Shown: positions 7,303 to 16,692, counted from the first letter of the stretch. The stretch is 64,000 bases of DNA from Emergencia sp. 1XD21-10 (GCF_009936045.1 NZ_QWEQ01000016.1:1-64000); one strand, 5' to 3'. Notes: generated by a model not told the origin, from the sequence alone. A program made the numbers and translations.

Positions 7303-10110
7303 TTATTTCCAGATTCTATTACCTACTGTGGAGTAGTCGGAGAAGTATCTTACGCCGTCAATTTCAACATAAGCTCTTACTCTGTAGTATACTCTAGTAC
7401 CCTTCTTCACGTTCTTCTTGATGGAAGTGTGGTTGATGTACTTCTTAGTAGTCTTAGTTAAGTACTTGTAACCGGAGTTGGACTTCTTAGTGGAGTAGTA
7501 TACTCTGTATCCATCGATTGCGGATTCATCACCTGTTGCAGTCCAGTTGATTCTCATCTTGGAACCGGTGTAACGTTTTGTAGTTACCTTAATCTTGAAG
7601 GATTCTACTGCTTTGATACGACCTTCCACATCAGCTTTTTCTAATGTTTTGATAGCCAGTTCCAGCTTAGCAACCAGTGCAGCGGAATCTCTGTCAAATG
7701 CAGCCCTATCAGCATCGGATAATGCATCGTAAGCAGCTTTTGCAGCGTCTACAGCTTCCTTATCAGCAGCTGTGATAACTTCCGGCAGAGCGGCAATCTT
7801 CTTAGCCGCATCAGCCTTCATAGCATTGGACAATGCAGCTTCTGCAGCTTTAAGTGCGGCATAGACAACAGTATCAGTAGCCGTAGCGCCACTTCCAGTC
7901 TGATAAATATCAACGTATCCAGCGTACTTGGAATAGTTGTCAGCATATGCATCAACAGCAGCTCTTGCAGCTTCAACAGCAGCTTTATCTGCAACTGTAA
8001 TAGTTCTAGGCAGAGCATTTACTAATGCTTCAGCAGCAGCTTTTTCTAAGGTGATGATTCTGGTTACATAAGCGTTCAGCAGACCACGATTGGTAACGCT
8101 TGCTTCAGTTGCACCAGCAAGTTCAAGATAATCTTCGTACATTTTCTGTACAGCCAGATAATCAGCTTTCTTTTCTAATGTTGCGGTAACAGGTAATGCT
8201 TTGATAGCATCGATTACTTTCTGCGCTTCAGAAGCTAATACAGAATCCGCTTTCATAGCATCAATCTTAGCTAATGCAGCAGCATAATTTTCAGACAGAA
8301 TAGCTTTGATTTCAGAAGCTTTCAGGTTTGCATTCTGTTTAGCGTTTACAGCATCATAGAATACCTCTAATGCCTGATTAACAGCATCTTCTTTTGTCTT
8401 GTTTGCATAAGCGTTTACGCTGTCTCTAGCAGCAACGCCATCAGCATAAGCTTTTAAGAATCCTGTAGTCTTATCAATGGCAGCTGCAGTACCGCCAACA
8501 TAACCAGCTGCAATTAATTGTGTGTTAACACTTGTTTTTACAGATGCAGTCTGAGTAATAGTCAGATATTTATCCATAGCGGCTCTTGCTTCTTTTACTA
8601 ATGCAACAACAGCATCAGCATTGGCAGCAGCTTTAATTTTAGCTTCAAAATCCTTCTGGATTGTTTCTACAGCATCTTTATTATCGCCTTCCCAGTTTGT
8701 AGGGGCATATTTATCCGTTGCTTTGTTCAAAGCAGAAAGATTCGTGTTGTTTGATTCTAATGCAGTAGCAGCATAATCAGTTTTAATCAGACGTACGCCA
8801 TCATTGATAACTTTTTCTAAATCTACAATCTCTTTTTCTGCATTCGGAATATTAGTAGAAGACTGCATCCATGTCTGGATTTTGCCATAAGTATCAACGG
8901 TTGTATCTAAGTTATTAATTAATTTAACGAGCTTTTCTAATGCAGCATCAACAGTTGCAGCGTTATAAATAGCCTTACCTGTAGTAGGACTATACTGGTT
9001 CTTTAAAGCAGCCGCATAGTCAGTAGCATATTTTACTAACAGGTTGACATTTACAAACTTGTCAGCAATCTTATAGAAGTTGTCTGGTTCACTAGTATTA
9101 GCAGAAGGAGCCAACGTAGCTAATGCAGTAGTTTTAGCTGTTGTGACAGCACTTTCTGCTTCCGCATCATTAATCTGACCAACATATAAAGCAACTACCT
9201 TCTGTACATTTGCAGTTAATGAACCTAATCTTGCGTTTGCTTCTGCAACCTCAGTAGCATTGCTTGCTGCTTCAGGATTCGCAACGATATTCTGCAGTCT
9301 TGCTCTTTCAGCAGCAGTGAAATCAGCAGCATCATCATTTACAGCATCAACAGCTTCTTTCTTTGCTTTGTCCAGAGCAGCTGCTGCATCAGTTTTTGTT
9401 ACTAAATCTTTAGTAACATTTTTGAATACTGCGATTGCACCTAGCTTTTCAGTATCTTCTGCAGCCTCTCCGCCTAACAGTTTCTGCAAACCTGCCTTAG
9501 AATTTGCTACAATTGTAACAACAGTTGTTAAGTCAGCCTTTTTTTCTACGATAGTTGCAGCATCAGTATCGCTGTAGTTAGCAGGATCAATTGCTTCCAT
9601 AGCAGCCTGTGCAGTTGCCTTAGCAGCTTTTACAGCTTCTGTGTACAGAATGCCATCTACAGCACCATATGCACCTGCAGTCTCATCAAATAACTTTGTG
9701 CCTACTGCATATGCGTCAGTACCTTTTAAATCAGCCCATACATCATCTACTGCTGTAGTATCTTCATCTGTCCAGTTGTTATCGGCAACTCTTTGAGCAG
9801 CTTCTGTAGCAATTTTTTCATTGTAATCAGCTTTCAATTTAGTCAGTGCTGCATCAATAGCAGCTTTTGTAAGGTTTTTATCCAGAGATGCATCAGCAAC
9901 ATCTGGTACGCTTACTACATTGCCCTGCTGATTGTAGACAATCTTGCCAGCAAATTCATCTACATATTCAGCCATTTCTTTCTGTGCGTCAGCAATTGCA
10001 GCATTTGTCTGTTCAGCTGGTGTAGCGGCTGCAAAAACAGAGCCAACAGCACTGAAGCTATAAGTGAAGACAACTGACAATGCAAGAAGCACTGTTAAAA
10101 ATTTCTTCAT
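7303..10110 (-). CDS. Large Ala-rich secreted repeat protein with C-terminal Fn3-like domain
   Basis: The 935-residue product starts at ATG 10110, chosen because it opens directly into a signal peptide (MKKFLTVLLALSVVFTYSFS, cleavage near VFAAA) behind GAGGAAGGA; an upstream in-frame ATG at 10287 would bury the signal. Residues ~35-830 are helical and Ala-rich, with recurring ~60-90-residue units containing LP followed by ITVADK or ITAADK and a Y..Y or ALSDADRAAF segment. Residues ~835-935 form an Fn3-like beta domain (SKMRINWTATGDES, GYRVYYSTKK, VYYRVRAYVE). No cell-wall anchor is present. It is a paralogue of the protein at 1-2519. A surface or matrix role is inference. Confidence 0.88.
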   Translation of the reverse strand: MKKFLTVLLALSVVFTYSFSAVGSVFAAATPAEQTNAAIADAQKEMAEYVDEFAGKIVYNQQGNVVSVPDVADASLDKNLTKAAIDAALTKLKADYNEKIATEAAQRVADNNWTDEDTTAVDDVWADLKGTDAYAVGTKLFDETAGAYGAVDGILYTEAVKAAKATAQAAMEAIDPANYSDTDAATIVEKKADLTTVVTIVANSKAGLQKLLGGEAAEDTEKLGAIAVFKNVTKDLVTKTDAAAALDKAKKEAVDAVNDDAADFTAAERARLQNIVANPEAASNATEVAEANARLGSLTANVQKVVALYVGQINDAEAESAVTTAKTTALATLAPSANTSEPDNFYKIADKFVNVNLLVKYATDYAAALKNQYSPTTGKAIYNAATVDAALEKLVKLINNLDTTVDTYGKIQTWMQSSTNIPNAEKEIVDLEKVINDGVRLIKTDYAATALESNNTNLSALNKATDKYAPTNWEGDNKDAVETIQKDFEAKIKAAANADAVVALVKEARAAMDKYLTITQTASVKTSVNTQLIAAGYVGGTAAAIDKTTGFLKAYADGVAARDSVNAYANKTKEDAVNQALEVFYDAVNAKQNANLKASEIKAILSENYAAALAKIDAMKADSVLASEAQKVIDAIKALPVTATLEKKADYLAVQKMYEDYLELAGATEASVTNRGLLNAYVTRIITLEKAAAEALVNALPRTITVADKAAVEAARAAVDAYADNYSKYAGYVDIYQTGSGATATDTVVYAALKAAEAALSNAMKADAAKKIAALPEVITAADKEAVDAAKAAYDALSDADRAAFDRDSAALVAKLELAIKTLEKADVEGRIKAVESFKIKVTTKRYTGSKMRINWTATGDESAIDGYRVYYSTKKSNSGYKYLTKTTKKYINHTSIKKNVKKGTRVYYRVRAYVEIDGVRYFSDYSTVGNRIWK

Positions 10111-10206
10111 TTTAAGAATTCCTTCCTCTTTTTGTTCTTTTTTTAAGATTATAGTTGTACGCCTTTTTGCGCAAAACTCATAAATGAAATGATAGTTCAC
10201 AATGAA
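10031..10206 (-). repeat. Direct repeat A, copy 2
   Basis: Second copy of the signal-peptide/5' UTR/promoter block seen at 2441-2615, with only scattered differences. The shared -10 box is TATAAT on the minus strand (plus 10148-10153). Upstream of 10206 the two loci diverge completely. Confidence 0.85.
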
Positions 10207-10333
10207 GTGAATTTGTACAAATAGTGCTGAATTGTAAAATTTTGTAGAAAGGTGTCGACAGATTAGAGTGGACAGGCAGGTAGACATAGGTTAATATAAA
10301 ACTAAGAAATCACTAAATTGCTAAGGAGGGAAG

Positions 10334-11398
10334 ATGAAAATGAAGAAAATCATGAAAAAGGTATCTGTGCTTGTGACGTTGTGTTTGATTATGACGATGC
10401 TGTCTGCGCAGCCTATATTTGCAGCGGGTACTTATACGGTTGACGATGGGGGTACAATTACCGCAGTCTCTGCGCAACGAGCGGCTGCATGTGACAAGAT
10501 GCTTAAAATGTCACAGATGCCTTGGAAGCTGACTGCAACATTACGATATTGTTATGGTCAAGATGATAACAATCAGCTGACAGAGAGTTCTAAGGTAAAG
10601 GTCAACTGCCGATGGGATAATAAGCTGGCAAATGAGGTGATTCCACGGAAAGGGATTCCGTATTCACAGGTTTATAGAGAAGAAGAGTATTCGAACGGTA
10701 TAACATTAAAAAAGGGGACAAAGACACTTGCCAGCGATCCGCAATACGTTTCTATTTATGGAACTGACTGCTCTTCATCTGTTGGTTTTGCATGGAAAGC
10801 CGCGACAGGTGTGTATTTGGCAAGAAAAGATACAGGGAAGATTTACAGAACAAAAAACATGTTTGCCGATGGTATTATTGCAAGCGAAAATGAGAATGAT
10901 TATCTCATGCTGGTAGGAAAGTACGGAAAATACTATAGCGCTCGGAAAAATGCTACTACGACGAAACAGGTTGTTACTGGTCTTTCAGCAGAAGGAAATT
11001 ATGAGGATGGTGAAGATATTTACAGTAAGGTATATGCAGCAATTAAGCCTGGAGATGCATTACTTTTTAGAACCACGGATGGGAGCGGGTATGGACATGT
11101 TCGTTTAGTTGTGGGCGTTAAGATTGTGTATGCAGATGCTTCAAAAACAAAGGTAGATCCAGAGAAGAGCCAAGTAACATGCATAGAACAGGTAGGTTTC
11201 AGTAAGACAAATGGAAATTGCAAAACTTCATGGATTCCAAACGACGAGATTGTTCCAACCGGAGCATTTGCGGGACAAACTTACACGGGAGTATATACCT
11301 TTAATCAGCTTACAGGAAAATCAGCAAGCCCAACCATAAATGATGGGGATAAAACGAGATGTTATGTTCCAATCAGATTAAAAGCATTTAATGATTAA
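10334..11398 (+). CDS. Secreted NlpC/P60-like (papain-fold) hydrolase candidate
   Basis: The 354-residue protein begins with a clear signal peptide (charged MKMKKIMKK, hydrophobic core, cleavage after IFA at ~30). The mature part has a Cys in GTDCSSSVGFAW (C146) and a His in GYGHVRLVV (H255) preceded by KPGDALLF, the order and spacing expected of NlpC/P60 or CHAP-type cysteine peptidases that cut peptidoglycan peptides. Overall similarity beyond these motifs is not obvious to me, so substrate and family are tentative. AAGGAGG precedes the start by 5 nt. It has its own terminator downstream and stands alone next to the Ala-rich secreted protein. Confidence 0.72.
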   Translation: MKMKKIMKKVSVLVTLCLIMTMLSAQPIFAAGTYTVDDGGTITAVSAQRAAACDKMLKMSQMPWKLTATLRYCYGQDDNNQLTESSKVKVNCRWDNKLANEVIPRKGIPYSQVYREEEYSNGITLKKGTKTLASDPQYVSIYGTDCSSSVGFAWKAATGVYLARKDTGKIYRTKNMFADGIIASENENDYLMLVGKYGKYYSARKNATTTKQVVTGLSAEGNYEDGEDIYSKVYAAIKPGDALLFRTTDGSGYGHVRLVVGVKIVYADASKTKVDPEKSQVTCIEQVGFSKTNGNCKTSWIPNDEIVPTGAFAGQTYTGVYTFNQLTGKSASPTINDGDKTRCYVPIRLKAFND

Positions 11399-11425
11399 TA
11401 ATAGAGAGATGACTTGATAATAATG

Positions 11426-11463
11426 GAGCCTTTACAGGAAGATTCGGTAAAGGCTCTGTTTTT
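11426..11463 (+). terminator. Intrinsic terminator of the NlpC/P60-like gene
   Basis: A 10-bp stem GAGCCTTTAC/GTAAAGGCTC (11426-11435 with 11447-11456) is followed by TGTTTTT. Confidence 0.88.
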
Positions 11464-11488
11464 ATGCAAATATATAAGGAATAAAGTG

Positions 11489-11518
11489 TTCGACTTTTTT
11501 TGTTTTAGCCTGTATAAT
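11489..11518 (+). promoter_or_regulatory. Sigma-A-like promoter of the LysO-type gene
   Basis: TTCGAC at 11489-11494 and TATAAT at 11513-11518 are separated by 18 nt, with TG just before the -10 box. It lies 36 nt upstream of the start codon. Confidence 0.6.
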
Positions 11519-11554
11519 ATTAGAAAATAACTTGAAGAAAGAGAGGTCAGCAGC

Positions 11555-12529
11555 ATGAACGTGTATATTCCCTTTATCTGTCTTGCTTTAGGTGCCGCGA
11601 TTAACTGGCGCGAGCTGCCCGAAAAAATTCTTCAGTACATAGATTACCTGACGAATCTGGCTTTATTTTTGCTGATGGTTGTAATTGGAATCAACATCGG
11701 AACCAGTGAGGAGGTCATGGGTAATTTGAATCGGATTGGGATCAACTGCTTCCTCATTTCTCTAAGCGCAGTGGCTTGCAGTGTGGTGGTCACAGTACTT
11801 TTAGAAAAGACAATCATGCCTCTTGAAAAAATTCGTCTGCAGCTTCATATGGAAAAAGGGGCTTCTATAGCATCGGATACTGCTTCTGGAAGCGAATCGA
11901 AGTCTAAAGGAAGAAGTAGCTTTTCACCTTTGATTGTTATCATGCCTGCGTGCATTGCAGTAGGCATGATTGCTGGCAGATTTTTTATGCAGAATATACA
12001 GGAATACCTGTTAGATGCAATGTTGACTGGCTGTCTGATTTTTCTTTATACAGGCGTTGGGGTGAGTCTTGCGTCCAACAAAAGTGTGTTTAGCTATATT
12101 CGTCGATTGGGATTTCGAGTGCTATTGATGCCCACAGGGATTTTTGTGGGTTGCCTGTTCGGGGGAATGCTGGCAGGCGCGGTGCTGAGCGTGCCGACAA
12201 ACTGGGCGGTGCTTTCGGCAAGCGGTATGGGATATTACAGTTTGACGGGTGCAGCGATGACGGATACTTTTGGCATTGAGGCCGGAACTTATGGATTTAT
12301 TGTAAACATTCTGCGGGATGTACTGACTGTGGCACTGCTACCGGTTCTTATCAGAATCAGCAAAGGTAGCCCCATAGCCTCAGGTGCTGCTGGTTGTATG
12401 GATTCCATGCTGGTGCCTGTCAGCCGCTTTGTGGGTCCGGAACTTTCCATGGTGGCACTTATCAGCGGTACTATTTTGACCTTTGTGGTACCACTGTGGC
12501 TTCCTATGGGTACCCAGCTTCTGACATGA
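11555..12529 (+). CDS. lysO: LysO-family lysine exporter (DUF340)
   Basis: The 324-residue membrane protein matches the LysO/YbjE family, which exports L-lysine and its toxic analogues across the cytoplasmic membrane. The family hallmark SASGMGYYSLTG, followed by GTYGFIVNILRD, lies in the C-terminal half, and about eight to nine hydrophobic segments are visible. A short hydrophilic Ser/Lys-rich linker (~105-125) joins the two halves that are separate domains in the family. GAGAGGTCAG precedes the ATG. It is monocistronic, between two terminators, so no pathway context supports lysine directly. Confidence 0.85.
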   Translation: MNVYIPFICLALGAAINWRELPEKILQYIDYLTNLALFLLMVVIGINIGTSEEVMGNLNRIGINCFLISLSAVACSVVVTVLLEKTIMPLEKIRLQLHMEKGASIASDTASGSESKSKGRSSFSPLIVIMPACIAVGMIAGRFFMQNIQEYLLDAMLTGCLIFLYTGVGVSLASNKSVFSYIRRLGFRVLLMPTGIFVGCLFGGMLAGAVLSVPTNWAVLSASGMGYYSLTGAAMTDTFGIEAGTYGFIVNILRDVLTVALLPVLIRISKGSPIASGAAGCMDSMLVPVSRFVGPELSMVALISGTILTFVVPLWLPMGTQLLT

Positions 12530-12549
12530 TTTATTACATCATAAAAAAT

Positions 12550-12607
12550 TAAAAGCTTTCGCTTCCTTAACTGACATGATTAAACAGTTAAAGAACGAAA
12601 GCTTTTT
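12550..12607. terminator. Bidirectional terminator between lysO and the M18 peptidase gene
   Basis: A long hairpin pairs AAAAGCTTTCG with CGAAAGCTTTT and, further in, TTAACTG with CAGTTAA, leaving a loop around ACATGATTAAA. T-runs follow on both sides. Confidence 0.85.
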
Positions 12608-12619
12608 CTTTACTATATC

Positions 12620-13888
12620 TTATGCAAACAGTGCAACAGCCACTTGAGCCAGGTCTGCAGTATCTTTGATGCCGCCGGTTTCATAAGGGGAGTGCATTGC
12701 CAGCTGAGGCAGACCGATGTCGACGGAGTTCAGTGCAACCTGAGAGGTGGAGATATTGCCCAGTGTGGAGCCGCCAGCCATGTCGGAGCGATTTGCAAAG
12801 GACTGAACAGGCACGCCGCAGACTTGGCACAAATCCTTGAACATGGCGGAGGAAACCGCATCAGTGCAGTACTTTTGGTCACCGTTATACTTGATGACGA
12901 TGCCTTTATTTATATAAGGACGGTTGGTTGGATCAGCTTTGTCTCCATGGGCTGGATGCACTGCGTGCGCATTGTCGGCAGAGACGAGAAAACTCTTTGC
13001 AATAGCAACCAGATAATCCTCATGGCTCATGGAGAGCCCTTCGCAAATGCGAGCTAGAGTGTCTTTCAGGAAGGTAGAAGCTGCGCCTTGTTTGGTTTCG
13101 CTGCCGACCTCTTCATTATCGAAGACGCAGTGAATTGCAGCATGCTTTTCTTTTTTTCCTTGCAAAAATCCTTGTAATGACGCAAAGGCACACTGTAAAT
13201 CATCCAGTTTGGCGCTGGAAATAAATTCGTTATTGGCACCCCAGACGGTGCCTTGCTGTCTGTTATAAAGGAATAAATCGTGACCGAGAATATCTTCTGC
13301 CCGCACACCTGCAGCTTCTGCAATCAACTCCATGAAAGAACCCTCAGCTGGAGAAGCAGCATAGAGTGGAAGCAGATCCTTTTGCGGATTGTACTTGTAT
13401 CCGCTGTTAACCTCCCTGTTCATGTGAATGGCAAGATTTGGAATCAACAGCAGGTCACGGTCAATGTTTACCAGTTTTGTTACGAATTTATCGCCATCCT
13501 TTATGACGATACGACCGGCAACGGAAAGAGGGCGATCCAGCCACGAACTGTAAATCATGCCGCCGTAGCGCTCCACATTGAGCCTGGTATAGTGGTTTTC
13601 TATTGTAATTTCAGTTTTTTCTTTCACTTTAAAAGTAGGAGAGTCGCTGTGGCTTGCCATAATACGAAAGCTGCTGATGCCGCCTATCGGAATGGTAAAT
13701 GCGATGATAGAAGAGTCATTTCGTGTGACAAAATAGCTGCCACCCGGAGCAAGTGTCCATTTTTCTTCTTCGCAAAGCTTGGTAAAGCCTTTGGATTCCA
13801 GTGTGTCTGCCATATTCTTTACAGCATGGAAACAACTGGGGCTGGCGTTTAGAAATGCCAGCAATTCTTCAGATATTTTTCTATACAT
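12620..13888 (-). CDS. M18 family metalloaminopeptidase
   Basis: This 422-residue protein is an M18 (aminopeptidase I) zinc enzyme that removes N-terminal residues from cytosolic peptides. Metal and catalytic signatures are visible: MASHSDSP (H80, D82), VFDNEEVGS, VSADNAHAVHP and MHSPYETGG near the C-terminus. Length is normal for bacterial ApeB-type enzymes. The start follows GGGAGG by about 9 nt. A 17-bp perfect inverted repeat lies just upstream of the ribosome binding site and would fold in the 5' UTR. No operon partner is present. Confidence 0.92.
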   Translation of the reverse strand: MYRKISEELLAFLNASPSCFHAVKNMADTLESKGFTKLCEEEKWTLAPGGSYFVTRNDSSIIAFTIPIGGISSFRIMASHSDSPTFKVKEKTEITIENHYTRLNVERYGGMIYSSWLDRPLSVAGRIVIKDGDKFVTKLVNIDRDLLLIPNLAIHMNREVNSGYKYNPQKDLLPLYAASPAEGSFMELIAEAAGVRAEDILGHDLFLYNRQQGTVWGANNEFISSAKLDDLQCAFASLQGFLQGKKEKHAAIHCVFDNEEVGSETKQGAASTFLKDTLARICEGLSMSHEDYLVAIAKSFLVSADNAHAVHPAHGDKADPTNRPYINKGIVIKYNGDQKYCTDAVSSAMFKDLCQVCGVPVQSFANRSDMAGGSTLGNISTSQVALNSVDIGLPQLAMHSPYETGGIKDTADLAQVAVALFA

Positions 13889-13909
13889 AACAAATTGCCT
13901 CCCATTGTG

Positions 13910-13953
13910 TTCTTGATAAAAACCTGCGGTTACACACAGGTTTTTATCAAGAA
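13910..13953. repeat. 17-bp perfect inverted repeat in the leader of the M18 gene
   Basis: TTCTTGATAAAAACCTG (13910-13926) pairs perfectly with 13937-13953 across a 10-nt loop. On the minus strand it sits ~20 nt upstream of the M18 start codon, just ahead of the SD. There is no plus-strand gene to its left for which it could be a terminator, so it may be an operator or a 5' UTR structure. Confidence 0.7.
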
Positions 13954-14391
13954 TATACTAGCTTTGGAATGTTGTTCTGTCAAGGATAAGATTTCAGTGC
14001 GTGTGACAGGAAAGAGGGGGTAAAACGTTTTCAAAAATTAGAAAGTCTGCGAATGCTGTGCGTCTGGCGCATGAACAAATGATTTCAACCCAAATTACGA
14101 TTTTCGATAAAATATGTATAACTGGGGAGACGAATCTTAACCGAGAAATAGAAAATACAAAAAAAGTGTATAATTGTAGTCAAATTGCATCACCAATAGG
14201 TGTGATACCCTGGGCTTCAGATAGGATTTACCCTTGATTTTCTGCGGAAATACTGCATTTTACGTAAGAATTTGGTGATTTTATATGATATCTTACGCCA
14301 AATGCAAGCTGCATAAAAGTACAGAACAAAAATGTTATACACTTTTTCTTGAAAACAGGATTTTAGGTTGAGATGCACAGTAGGGAACCGG
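13954..14391. other. Intergenic region upstream of mscL
   Basis: No gene is supported in this ~440-bp stretch. It contains one imperfect hairpin at 14252-14309 and AT-rich sequence. Small antisense frames here lack ribosome binding sites. Confidence 0.5.
14252..14309. repeat. Imperfect inverted repeat upstream of mscL
   Basis: GCATTT and CGTAAGA (14255-14260, 14263-14269) pair with TCTTACG and AAATGC (14291-14297, 14300-14305) around a symmetrical 2-nt internal loop. No T-run follows. Purpose unknown. Confidence 0.45.
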
Positions 14392-14420
14392 TTGCCGTGT
14401 TTATCAAAATATGCTAAAAT
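14392..14420 (+). promoter_or_regulatory. Sigma-A-like promoter of mscL-rarA
   Basis: TTGCCG (14392-14397) and TAAAAT (14415-14420) with a 17-nt spacer lie ~75 nt upstream of the mscL start. Confidence 0.6.
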
Positions 14421-14493
14421 AAGATGAATTTCAAATAATATCGTAAAAAAACGATGAACGATGCAAAAGAAAAGAACAGCAGAGGAAAACTTT

Positions 14494-14976
14494 ATGGAGA
14501 AGAAAAACAAATTGACAGGCACTGTAGGCAGCACAGTCAGCGAATTTAAAGCCTTTATCTTAAAAGGAAATATCATTGATATGGCTGTTGGCGTGATTAT
14601 CGGAGGTGCTTTTGGGAAAATCGTAACATCTCTTGTAAACGATATTCTTATGCCGGCATTAGGAGCGATTACAGGTACAATCTCTTTTTCAGATTTAAAG
14701 TGGGTGATAAAGGAAGCTGAGCTGGACGCTGCCGGCGCTGTCGTAACACCGGAAACAGCGATTCTTTATGGAAGTTTCATACAGAATATCATCGATTTTT
14801 TGATTATCGGTGTGTGTATTTTTGCCATGGTGAAGGTTGCGGCAAAAGTGACAGCGACATTTACGAGAGCAGCTGCAAAAGAAGCCGAAGAGAAGGCACC
14901 GAAGGGACCAACCCAGGAGGAGCTTCTTGTAGAAATTAGGGATTTGCTGAAAGCAAAGCAGACGGAAGAGAATTAG
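14494..14976 (+). CDS. mscL: Large-conductance mechanosensitive channel MscL
   Basis: The 160-residue product is MscL, the membrane emergency valve opened by tension during osmotic downshock. The N-terminal signature FKAFILKGNIIDMAVGVIIG followed by GAFGKIVTSLV is the first pore helix, and the second transmembrane segment is at ~IIDFLIIGVCIFAMVKV. I chose ATG 14494 rather than 14461 because GAGG lies 8 nt upstream and it gives the normal short N-terminus. An extra ~10 residues between the helices fit the variable periplasmic loop. It ends 1 nt before the rarA start, so the two are cotranscribed. Confidence 0.93.
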   Translation: MEKKNKLTGTVGSTVSEFKAFILKGNIIDMAVGVIIGGAFGKIVTSLVNDILMPALGAITGTISFSDLKWVIKEAELDAAGAVVTPETAILYGSFIQNIIDFLIIGVCIFAMVKVAAKVTATFTRAAAKEAEEKAPKGPTQEELLVEIRDLLKAKQTEEN

Positions 14977-14977
14977 T

Positions 14978-16327
14978 ATGGAACAGATTACAATTTTTGA
15001 CAATAGACCCGAAGTTGCGCCGCTGGCAAGCCGTCTCAGACCAGAAACTCTGGACGAGTATGTGGGGCAGCAGCACCTGATTGGAAAAGGGAAAATCTTA
15101 CGCCAGCTCATAGACAAGGATCAGATTTCTTCGATGATTTTCTGGGGGCCACCGGGTGTGGGAAAAACCACTCTTGCAAGGATTATCGCAAAGCAAACCA
15201 AGGCGAACTTTGTGGAGTTCAGTGCGGTAACCAGCGGAATCAAAGAAATCAAAGCGGTTATGGGACGAGCCGAAGAGTCCCGGCGTATGGGGATTCGCAC
15301 ACTGCTCTTTGCGGACGAAATCCATAGGTTCAATAAGGCGCAGCAGGATGCGTTTCTTCCTTATGTGGAAAAGGGCAGTATCATACTAGTTGGTGCAACG
15401 ACGGAAAATCCATCCTTTGAAATTAATTCTGCGCTTTTATCAAGATGCAAGGTCTTTGTGATGAAAGCTCTTGGCGAAGAGGATCTGACAGGACTTCTGC
15501 AGCATGCCATTACCAGCGAAAAGGGTTTTGGAAATATGGATGTTGATATTACGGAAGGGGATCTTTCGGTTATTGCCAGGTTTTCCAATGGGGATGCAAG
15601 AACAGCGCTGAATACGTTGGAGATGGCGGTGCTCAACGGTGAAATTGACGAAAATGGCACAGTTCATGTGACTGATTCAGTGCTTTCCGAATGCATGAAT
15701 CGCAGATCGTTGTTATACGATAAAAATGGAGAGGAACACTATAATCTGATTTCAGCGCTTCACAAATCCATGCGAAACAGCGACCCAGACGCTGCAGTGT
15801 ACTGGCTTTGCAGGATGCTGGATGGCGGAGAGGATCCACTGTATATCGCGCGCAGACTGGTGCGCTTTGCCAGCGAGGATGTAGGTATGGCAGATTCTGC
15901 AGCACTACAGATAGCAGTCGCGGCTTATCAGGCTTGTCACTTTCTGGGTATGCCAGAGTGTGATGTGCACTTGACCCATGCTGTGGTGTATCTTTCCATG
16001 GCGAGCAAATCCAACGCTCTTTACAAAGCCTGCGAAGCGTGTAAGAAAGATGTAAAGAATATGCCGGCAGAGCCAGTGCCGCTGCACCTTTGCAATGCAC
16101 CGACCAGCCTGATGAAGGAACTAGACTACGGAAAAGGATATGAATATGCCCATGACACAGAAGAAAAGCTGACTGTTATGACTTGCCTGCCGGATTCACT
16201 GAAAGGAAGACAGTATTATCAGCCGACGACCCAGGGCAGAGAAAAGCTGGTAAAGGAGCGGCTTTCTCAGATTGAGGAATGGAAACAGAAGAAACGAGAA
16301 GAGAAGAGGCTCTTTACTTCCGAGTAA
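14978..16327 (+). CDS. rarA: Replication-associated recombination protein A (AAA+ ATPase)
   Basis: The 449-residue protein is RarA/MgsA, a clamp-loader-like AAA+ ATPase acting at stalled replication forks. Walker A GPPGVGKTT is at 57-65, Walker B LLFADEIHRF follows, and the arginine-finger region LLSRCKVF and the C-terminal tetramerisation domain (PLYIARRLVRFASEDVG) are present. Length is normal. It starts directly after mscL and is probably translated from the same mRNA. The C-terminus is Lys/Arg/Glu-rich. Confidence 0.93.
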   Translation: MEQITIFDNRPEVAPLASRLRPETLDEYVGQQHLIGKGKILRQLIDKDQISSMIFWGPPGVGKTTLARIIAKQTKANFVEFSAVTSGIKEIKAVMGRAEESRRMGIRTLLFADEIHRFNKAQQDAFLPYVEKGSIILVGATTENPSFEINSALLSRCKVFVMKALGEEDLTGLLQHAITSEKGFGNMDVDITEGDLSVIARFSNGDARTALNTLEMAVLNGEIDENGTVHVTDSVLSECMNRRSLLYDKNGEEHYNLISALHKSMRNSDPDAAVYWLCRMLDGGEDPLYIARRLVRFASEDVGMADSAALQIAVAAYQACHFLGMPECDVHLTHAVVYLSMASKSNALYKACEACKKDVKNMPAEPVPLHLCNAPTSLMKELDYGKGYEYAHDTEEKLTVMTCLPDSLKGRQYYQPTTQGREKLVKERLSQIEEWKQKKREEKRLFTSE

Positions 16328-16377
16328 AGGGGCAGTATAATAAATCCAGAAGAATACCATACAGGAGGAAAATGGAA

Positions 16378-16680
16378 ATGATAGAAGTTGAAATGTTAAA
16401 CGTAAACGGACAATCTGTTCAGGGACTGCGAGTTGTTGCCCCTGGCGGAGAAGGACATCCGAATATGCTTTTGATTCCTTGCAGGAAGGGATATGTAATG
16501 TGCGGCTATCTCAATCTGCCGGCGGCTGAGTCCTTTGGGGATGCTGCTGCAATTGTAGGCGGCAGCTGTTTTGAGGAGACGCTGGCAAATCCGGTAAAGG
16601 CGGTTTCTGCAAAGGCTGCGGAGCTGGGCGTTGAGGTCGGTATGACAGGCGCTGAAGCGGTAGCAAAATTAAACGCATAA
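16378..16680 (+). CDS. DUF1805 (YunC-like) protein
   Basis: The 100-residue protein matches the YunC/DUF1805 family in length and motifs: GYVMCGYLNL in the middle and LGVEVGMTGAEAVAKL at the C-terminus. Function is unknown. I chose ATG 16378, 9 nt after AGGAGG; ATG 16372 is only 3 nt away and the longer frame from 16279 lies inside rarA. It is followed by its own terminator and probably belongs to the mscL-rarA transcript. Confidence 0.85.
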   Translation: MIEVEMLNVNGQSVQGLRVVAPGGEGHPNMLLIPCRKGYVMCGYLNLPAAESFGDAAAIVGGSCFEETLANPVKAVSAKAAELGVEVGMTGAEAVAKLNA

Positions 16681-16692
16681 CTTTTAGTATCT

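Noticed and set aside
10111-10287. 59-codon N-terminal extension of the large secreted protein
   Set aside because: It would bury a typical signal peptide and translate the promoter and SD that are shared with the paralogue.
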